A stretch of DNA of 64,000 nt from contig NC_035433.2 of the NCBI RefSeq assembly GCF_002127325.2, forward strand, positions 82,960,079 through 83,024,078, given 5' to 3'. The position numbers and the translations under genes were made by a program. Positions 54,020 through 64,000 of this stretch are shown here, piece by piece (position 1 is the first letter of the stretch; each line of letters opens with the position of its first letter). Under the pieces are notes generated by a model. It saw nothing but the letters and a program-made list of their open reading frames with translations, was not told where the DNA came from and did not search any database. Origin of the DNA: Helianthus annuus. Lineage: Eukaryota; Streptophyta; Magnoliopsida; Asterales; Asteraceae.

Positions 54020-56925
54020 ATATATATTGTATTGACGATTCAGAGGGTTTCTAGAAACTACGGTCAGGAGAAGGCTGTTGGATGTATGTCAAGAGCTTTT
54101 AATGTTGCTAAGGTCATAGCTTATTTGATATTTAATTGATTTGTGTTTAAATCTTGTGTTGTAGTTTGAATGTTTACTATTTTTTTTTGTATATTGATGT
54201 TTGTGGTTGCAAGCTAGACTTGAATGTATGTCAGAGCTCTCAAGTCTTTAAGTTTAATGTTGATTCTTGCTGGAACTAGATAATTAGAAGAGTGGTCCAC
54301 GGTTTCAGATGCATCTCCACGAAGGGGAAACAAGATCTAAGTAACAGGAATACTCCTTCACTGAAGGTTTTCAGATGTAGGCAGTCTCCCCGTTAGGCCC
54401 TCTAGCCAAAAGTATTAACCTTTAGAGGGATCCAGTGGTTCTAATAAAAACAGGATCAATAAGAGGAATTCTATTATTTTCCAGCAACAGTCTTAAAGAC
54501 TTTGTAGTAAAGAACTCATTCCCATCTCCCCTCCACACTCATCTATCTTAGCAAAATAAATCCCCTGTAACAGAAGCAAACATTGAACCAGTTCATCCTT
54601 CTCATTGGCCAATGATCAGTCTCAATCATAATCAGTACAGGCTTTGCTTTTTATGTGACTATCTATATACATGTTGATCATCAATTAATATTTATTTTTT
54701 TGCATAGTTTCTTTGGTTTTTATGTCGTGAATCAACTTACATCTTCGGTATTCTTTGTATTGTTTTCTCTTTAGTCCGTTCAGTGTTGAAAGTAACTTGC
54801 CTATTTGCTACTGTTTACACCCTTTGAAACCACGCTCTTAGTCATATATTTCAGATTCATTAGTCTTTTTTTATTTTTTCAATCTTAACTTTTCTGTTTT
54901 ATTTTTAGGTGGTTAATGACATGTTGAATCCAGCAGGGCAAAATTAAAGAATAAGGAGGATAGTCAGGTAATTTGTGTATCACTATGAGAAGTTCCATGC
55001 CTTCGTATGCATCTATTTTGTTTTTTAAATTGGTAATCTTTGTATTTTATATGTATCTGATTTTGTTTTTCGGATATTAAACTAGGTGGATTTGGGAAAG
55101 CCTTTTGGAAGCAATGATTACATGGCACTTACCCCATCATGGGTTGTGTGTGTAGATAACGAAGGTGGTTTGATCCGAAGCAGGCTCGATGTAAGAAAGA
55201 AAGGAATCACAAATCAAGTTGTTGATTGACTAGGAGCGTTCATCATGTGGAACATAGTAATGGGTAATGGTAAAATGGGCGATAAGTGTGGATTAGATGA
55301 CAGACCTAAAGCGGTATTCCTTGATACACGCCATGGGTGGACCAGAAACAACCCTCGCCTCTTCCACTTCCCCTCATCGGCCTCATCAATTACAGGCCTT
55401 TGAATGTGAATTTTAATATTTGATTGAATGCTGCAATTGAAGGGTCGTGCGTTTATGGCGCTAAGGAAGATGTTCCAATTTAAGATGTGCCAATCAGTCA
55501 CGCGAACAACCTGAACAGATTTCACTTGAGGCATTAAACACTCTAGCTAAAGGCATAATCGCTATTTCGAATCAGTTTCGTTTATTGTAAACAAGTTTTT
55601 CACTCTAGGGCTTCGTAATTGAGTCCCGTTTGTACCGCAACTATCTATTTCCAATAGACGTATATCACTATAATACACAATTTACATATTCAATTAAGGG
55701 GAATTGCGTTCCCTGAAATTATGTGATTAGTTTAGTATTATTCCTGTAATTTATTATATCTAATGGGTGTGTATTTTTAATTCTTTAAATTGTTTCTGAT
55801 GTTGATCTTTTTTTTTTGTAGCTTTTGGTACTTGGGGGGGTTCCTTTCAAGGTAGTGATGTTTCAAGGTAATAATTTTCTGAGTTGTGGCGGAAGTCAAA
55901 TAGTTACCAAAAGTTGATAAACCTAATATTCGGTGGCCAAAATCTTTTCATAGGTATGTAAACTAATCTAGAGCTCTCTGCTTTTTAGAAAGGTTGGCTT
56001 AATTTTGTTTTTATAAACTTAAATATACAGGTATAGAATGCCACTCATTGACAAACCTAGAAATGGACAACGGGTATGCTTTAGTTATAGTTTGTGAATT
56101 CATCTGAATATTCAGCTGTTGTATACCCCAAATTGAAGACATTTAGTTTATGCCCACTAGGGTTGGACCTTCATTGACCTATCCAATCAAATATTTGTTT
56201 CTTTATTTTGCTCTTTTATACTTAACATACCCTTAATACCAAAATGTTATAACAAAGCCGTCACCACATGTACACTGATTCTTGGCATGCTTACAATTGT
56301 TTTATTACTTTTATATTCAGCTCTACGTGCTGGTTCTTCGACAACATTTCTATCCCCTCCATCTTCTTCGAGGGCAGGTAATATTTGTACTTCAATTATA
56401 TAAATTGCAAAATTTTTTCCAAATTGGATTCATAAAACTAACATTTCAGTTCACCTTTCACAACAGGCGAGCGCTCACCATTTCAATCAGGCAAAGGCAA
56501 GAAAGAATTGAAAGCAAAACTTGTGAGTTATTCGTACACATTTTTCCATCTGATAGGCGAGCATGTATACGAATACGGGCATGCTTTTATTGTGATGGAG
56601 CAGTTCAAAACGAAGCTCGGATCTCATTGATGCCGGGCGGCTAGACATTGATTTTGCAATCAAAATTTGGAGCATTCCACAAAGGCAAAACAACCGGATA
56701 TAAATTTGCAGCACTTTCAAGTCTAAAAGCAATGAGTATATGGATTTGAAGACAACAACCTAGAATTAGTTCTTAGTTTATGTGTAGAGGCATTCCCTTT
56801 GCAACTTTTGTAGATAGGTTTTGATTAGAAGTGTATGTCTTTAATTAGTATTTAAGTTGAAAACTTATGTATGGATTTTGGTTTATTATTGTTAATATCA
56901 TTTGGTTTTTAGGTTTTCTCATGGT
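53300..56925 (+). other. CACTA interior, right: exon-like DNA of unknown origin
   Basis: Starts with a UTR-like segment (AAACCCTAGCTTCC at about 53,630). Candidate exons between AG and GT are RVSRNYGQEKAVGCMSRAFN (54,043-54,111), VVNDMLNPAGQN and a stop (about 54,909-54,947), and VDLGKPFGSNDYMALTPSWV (about 55,086-55,229). They look like one decayed transcribed gene. It is unrecognised and could be a captured host gene or a degenerate CACTA gene. A TA microsatellite lies at 53,988-54,028. Confidence 0.4.
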
Positions 56926-58265
56926 TACTGTTGTTTTAATTTTACAAAAATATTGAAAATAAAATGTCTAATTATATGAAAATGGCCATATAAAGCCACA
57001 ATAAACATGTGTGACAAAAAGATAATAGCCACACTTAAATTATAAAGTTTCATGTGGCTATACATAATAGTTAGCCACACTTTCGTGAGTTTTTTGTGGT
57101 GGAACCATAACAAATGTCATGGAAAAACAAACTATGTGTGACCAAATGTTAGATAATAGTCACACTTAAAATTACACAATTTCATGTGTCTATACATAAC
57201 CATTAGCCACACTTTTGTGGTATCGTTTTTTGTTTGTGTGACGAAATTATAGCAAAAGTCATGGGAAAAACAAATATGTGTAACTAAAGGTTAGACAATA
57301 GTCACACTTAACTTTACAACATGTGGCTATACATAACCATTAGCTACACTTTCATGATATCGCTTTTTTGTTTGTGTGACGAAATTATAGCAAAAATCAT
57401 GGGAAAAACAAATATGTGTGACCAAAGGTTAGACAATAGCCACACTTAACATTACAAAAATGTTGTGTCTAGTAAACGTTTTTAGCCACACTTACAATAA
57501 ATTAATGTAACTATATAATAGAATCAGCCACAATTTGTTACATTGTTTTTGTTTATGTGACGAAATTATAGTAAATGTCATGGAAAAAACAAATATATGT
57601 GACCAAAGGTTAGACAACAGCCACACCATAGTCACTTTGTTTCTTATTTGTGTGACCACATGATAGAAATCGCCATAAGAAAAAAAAATATGTGTAACCA
57701 AAAGTTACACAATAGCCACACTTAAAATTACAAGATTTCATATAGCTATAAATAACCATTAGCCACACCATAGTCACTTTGTTTTTTGTTTGTGTGTCTG
57801 TATAACGAAAATAACCACACTTACAGTAAGTTCATGTGACTATATAATAGAAACGGTCACACTTATAATAATTCATGTGACCGTTTCTACCCTTTAGCCA
57901 CACTTAATGGGCAAAATGCTTGATAACAACAACCCTTTTTGCCACACTTTTTTTTAATTGATGTGGCTAAAACAATTTTTTTTTGGTAATTTACGTGACT
58001 ATATAGTAGTAACGATCACGCTTAAAGTAAATACATGTGGCCATTGCTATCCTTTTGCCACACTTAATGGAGAAAATGTTAGATTTTAACCAAAAAATAT
58101 TTGTACCCTTTAGCCACACTTTTATGTTCTACGGCCACTAAAAAGCGGGTGTGGCCGTATGATACCTATGATGACTCGAGCTTTGGTCACACTTGACCTG
58201 AAAAAAATATGTGAGGCGAAAGACATATAGTCACACTTTTTTTGTGTGGCTGTATCCCTATTTTG
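56925..58265. repeat. CACTA right subterminal repeats
   Basis: Array of GCCACACTTA, CATGTGGCTATA and GTGTGACCAAAGGTTAGACA motifs with a loose period near 120 bases. Longer and more regular than the left array. Confidence 0.85.
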
Positions 58266-58273
58266 GCGTAGTG

Positions 58274-61079
<2,806 letters not shown>

Positions 61080-61286
61080 GGGAAAATTACCACAGTAGCC
61101 ATTTGACCAGCCAAATTTCGAAAATAGCCATTTGACCGGGCATAATGGACCCTCCCATCAAAGTGAACCCCCATTTTTATGCACCTTCAATCCAACCACA
61201 CGCTAGCCGACACCTGTCCCTTCAGCCTGAACCGGCTTTATGCCGCATCGCCTGTCAGCCGAGCCGCTTCCCCCCCAAGCCAAGCC
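61080..61286 (+). mobile_element. MULE-type terminal sequence fused to composite repeat
   Basis: GGGAAAATTACCACAGTAGC, then CCATTTGACC twice, resembles the inverted ends of the MULE at 34,916 in style but is a different family. It follows the T tract that the composite element occupies in unit 1. Only one end is present; at 61,287 it runs into palindrome-tail sequence. Confidence 0.45.
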
Positions 61287-64000
61287 GTGTGCGAATAGAC
61301 CCACCCTTTTGAAAATCAAAATTTTGTTTTTAACAGTCTACTTTACATATTATGTTTATCTATGTTATTTTTTAAGGAGAAGTCAGTCCTTGTCTGTTGA
61401 CTAAGACCAAAGCGCCCCGCTTTGGCCATAGCGCGACGCTTTGAATGTGCAAAAAAACAAAAGGCGTGTGCGAATAGACCCACCCTTTTGAAAATCAAAA
61501 TTTTGTTTTTAACAGTCTACTTTACATATTATGTTTATCTATGTTATTTTTTAAGGTTTTTAAATGAATTTTGGATAAATAATTATAATTATTCCCCTTG
61601 TCTAGGGCCTCACTGATTGCGTGATGTTGACTTTTCACTGTCACATGTTATGGGATGGTACTACATTTACAGCAAATAGTACAACACATTGCAGCACATA
61701 CGTAGCATGTAATGCGTGAACCCAATATATTTTCTAAAGGGTGATTACACCTCAATTTTTCACTACTCAAGTACAAAAAATAACTCAATGCAACAAGTTT
61801 TTTACAACTAGATCTTTAAAAATAAGTTTTTTTTCAACCAGATCTATAAAAATAACAAGCTTTTTACCGGAGTTTTTTTCATCCCGGTTGTTATTGAGGT
61901 GAGTCCTGGAGTGTTAGCCCCTCCTCATGTTCAGGAGGCCGCTCGGCAGGCTCAGCTACAGGCTCTGGGCCTCGATCAGCCTCAGGACGAGCCTCAGGCT
62001 CAGGCTCAGCTTGTATTCGAGGAACCGGCTCAGGAGGAGCAGGTCGAGGAGATCCCGATACCACCAGTTCAGCCAGCTCCTGAGCCGCCACAGTACCCGC
62101 AGCACGCTTACGCTGAGCTGCCTCCGGCAGCGCGTGAGGTGGCTCGGGACTTCGACCGGCGCCTCAGACGTCAGGGCGCACGCATTGACTGGATCGTCGA
62201 GACGCTCGTTGATCTGCGAGAGCTCGCTGGGTTGCCTCCACTTCCCCTCCTACCGTCCCCACCGCACGAGGATTAGTACCTTACTTTGTTTGTTTAGTGT
62301 TTTGTTATGTATTATGTACTCAGTTGTACCTTTTTGTTTTGTATTGTATGTACAAACTGATATACATATATATATTGCAGTTAATCTTCTATTTACATCA
62401 CGTTGGTTTTGGATTGTTTACGTTTAATTCTTATGGCTTTCTGTACATTTTATTTAACGTGTTCGTTTAATTTAACAAAATAAACAACGTTAAGAACTTA
62501 TATTATATACATTCTATATAAATAATGACGTAATAACGTAATTATAAAACAACTATGAATTATATGTAATAAAACTCAAATAAAAATTTTTCCTCCAAAA
62601 ATCCCTACCAAACTAATCTAACCAAAAATCCCTACTAAACTAACCCACATCCTATCTGTTTAAAAAAAACATCCAAAGCGCCCCGCTTTGGCCATAGCGC
62701 GGCGCTTTGGATGTGCAAAAAGATAAAAGGCGTGTGCGAATAGACCCACCCTTTTGAAAATCAAAATTTTGTTTTTAACAGTCTACTTTACATATTATGT
62801 TTATCTATGTTGACGTCAAGTCATCATGCCCCTTATGCCCTGGACGACAAGCGCCCCGATTTGGCCATAGCGCGGCGCTTTGGATGTGCAAAAAGACAAA
62901 AGGCGTGTGCGAATAGACCCACCCTTTTGAAAATCAAAATTTTGTTTTTAACAGTCTACTTTACATACTATGTTTATCTATGTTATTTTTTAAGGAGAAG
63001 TCAGTCCTTGTCTGTTGACTAAGACCAAAGCGCTCCGCTTTGGTCATAGCGCGGCGCTTTAAATGTGAAAAAAACAAAAGACGTGTACGAATAGACCCAC
63101 CCTTTTGAAAATCAAAATTTTGGTTTTAACAGTCTACTTTACATATTATGTTTATCTATGTTATTTTTTAAGGTTTTTAAATGAATTTTGGATAAATAAT
63201 TATAATTATTCCCCTTGTCTAGGGCCTCACTGATTGCGTGATGTTGACTTTTCACTGTCACATGTTATGGGATGGTACTACATTTACAGCAAATAGTACA
63301 ACACATTGCAGCACATACGTAGCATGTAATGCGTGAACCCAATATATTTTCTAAAGGGTGATTACACCTCAATTTTTCACTACTCAAGTACAAAAAATAA
63401 CTCAATGCAACAAGTTTTTTACAACTAGATCTTTAAAAACAAGTTTTTTTTTTCAACCAGATTTATAAAAATAACAAGCTTTTTACCGGAGTTCTTTCTT
63501 GTCTTTTCGCCGGAACCGTCTTAGTTTGCCGGAGTTTCTCTCTTTGATATGGCGGATGATGGCTGGTTTCTCCGATGAAGTCGCCGGAAAATTGAAACAA
63601 CTCGGTAATGATGGCTGGTTTCTCCGGTGACTTGTGTTTCTTTGGATCGTCGTGAAAGTGGTTTTGTCGATCTAGGTGATTAATTGTTTTGATGTTTGCA
63701 CGTTTACTTTTTTATTAGATGAACTTTTATTTATTTATGATGAATTTTTTTCATTTTCGTGTTTATAATAAAGTGTCTTGATTATTTATTTATTAATATT
63801 GATATTAATACTAATAATAGTATAAGAAAATATAAAAAAGTAACAAAAGTATTATAAAATAAAATAAGATAAAAAAACATAATTATTATTTTTGACTTTA
63901 TAATAAAACATAATTATTACTTTTAAGTTTATAATAAAATAATAGAATAAAGTAGTTAATCATTACTAAATCATTACTAATTTTGACTTTTGGGTATATT
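61287..64000 (+). mobile_element. Second, reorganised copy of the composite repeat
   Basis: 61,287-61,875 matches the palindrome tail and right part (about 29,790-30,370), then jumps at ATCCCGG (61,881) back to 28,758 inside the Athila-type ORF. From there it follows 28,758-30,890 almost base for base to the window edge. Palindromes recur at about 61,410, 62,670, 62,850 and 63,030. The left half of the element, including the minus-strand Helitron, is absent. Confidence 0.8.
61899..62276 (+). pseudogene. Athila ORF-1-like C-terminal fragment, second copy
   Basis: Same Pro/Gln/Glu-rich stretch and RRLRRQGARIDWIVETLVDL end as at 28,773-29,153, with no visible amino-acid change. The N-terminal half is missing because of the 61,881 junction. 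The near identity indicates a very recent copy. Confidence 0.6.

Larger units (their letters stand above)
46839..58273. mobile_element. CACTA (En/Spm-like) transposon, 11.4 kb
   Basis: Starts CACTACGTCAAAA and ends TTTTGGCGTAGTG. It is flanked by ACA on both sides (46836-46838 and 58274-58276), the 3-bp duplication of the CACTA superfamily. The paralogous empty site GCTGCACAGGC at 22,646-22,656 fixes both ends. Both subterminal regions carry many GCCACACTT motifs in both orientations. No TNPD-type transposase frame was found, so it is non-autonomous. The interior contains a LINE, minisatellites and unrecognised spliced-looking DNA. Confidence 0.95.

Overview
This window is nuclear DNA of a flowering plant. 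It has spliced plant genes with GT-AG introns and a dense, nested set of plant transposons: Helitron, CACTA, MULE, PIF/Harbinger, hAT, tRNA-derived SINEs, a LINE, Ty1/copia and Ty3/gypsy-type LTRs. The gypsy LTR with long inverted ends and the gag and Athila-type proteins look most like an asterid, probably Asteraceae. That is recollection of element families, not a search, so it is tentative.

Layout: 1-5,800 is a graveyard of LTR retrotransposons. 6,757-12,500 is an apparently intact five-exon glutamate receptor-like channel gene (+), with a small hAT element and two SINE-like insertions in intron 3. From about 13,530 to the right edge the window is a rearranged segmental duplication. Unit 1 (about 13,530-32,587) holds an HSP70-like gene (-), a 7.8-kb Helitron, a shared flank with a hAT element, a composite repeat carrying an Athila-type ORF, and a truncated Harbinger copy. 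Unit 2 (about 32,590-45,260) holds the second HSP70-like gene (-), a 6.6-kb MULE inserted upstream of it, the same flank, and a full-length but dead Harbinger element. Unit 3 (about 45,260-61,079) is a copy of the right half of the Helitron plus flank, split by an 11.4-kb CACTA element. After it comes a second, reorganised copy of the composite repeat, which runs off the window.

Because the units are copies of one another, several transposons can be bounded to the base against an empty copy in the same window. The clearest are the CACTA (target duplication ACA), a hAT element (TTTTTTAC), the MULE (TACAAAAAA) and the Helitron 5' end.

The Helitron has captured pieces of at least three unrelated host genes in one orientation: the last exon of ribosomal protein eL28, five consecutive callose synthase exons with their introns, and a LETM1 exon. 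The MULE carries a broken MuDR-type transposase on + and, on -, a Ulp1-protease-like fragment and a Myb/SANT-like ORF with a single stop.

Only the GLR gene and the two HSP70-like genes look like potentially functional protein-coding genes. Both HSP70-like genes end after the beta part of the substrate-binding domain and lack the helical lid. No prokaryote-type system, CRISPR array, rRNA or canonical tRNA gene was seen.
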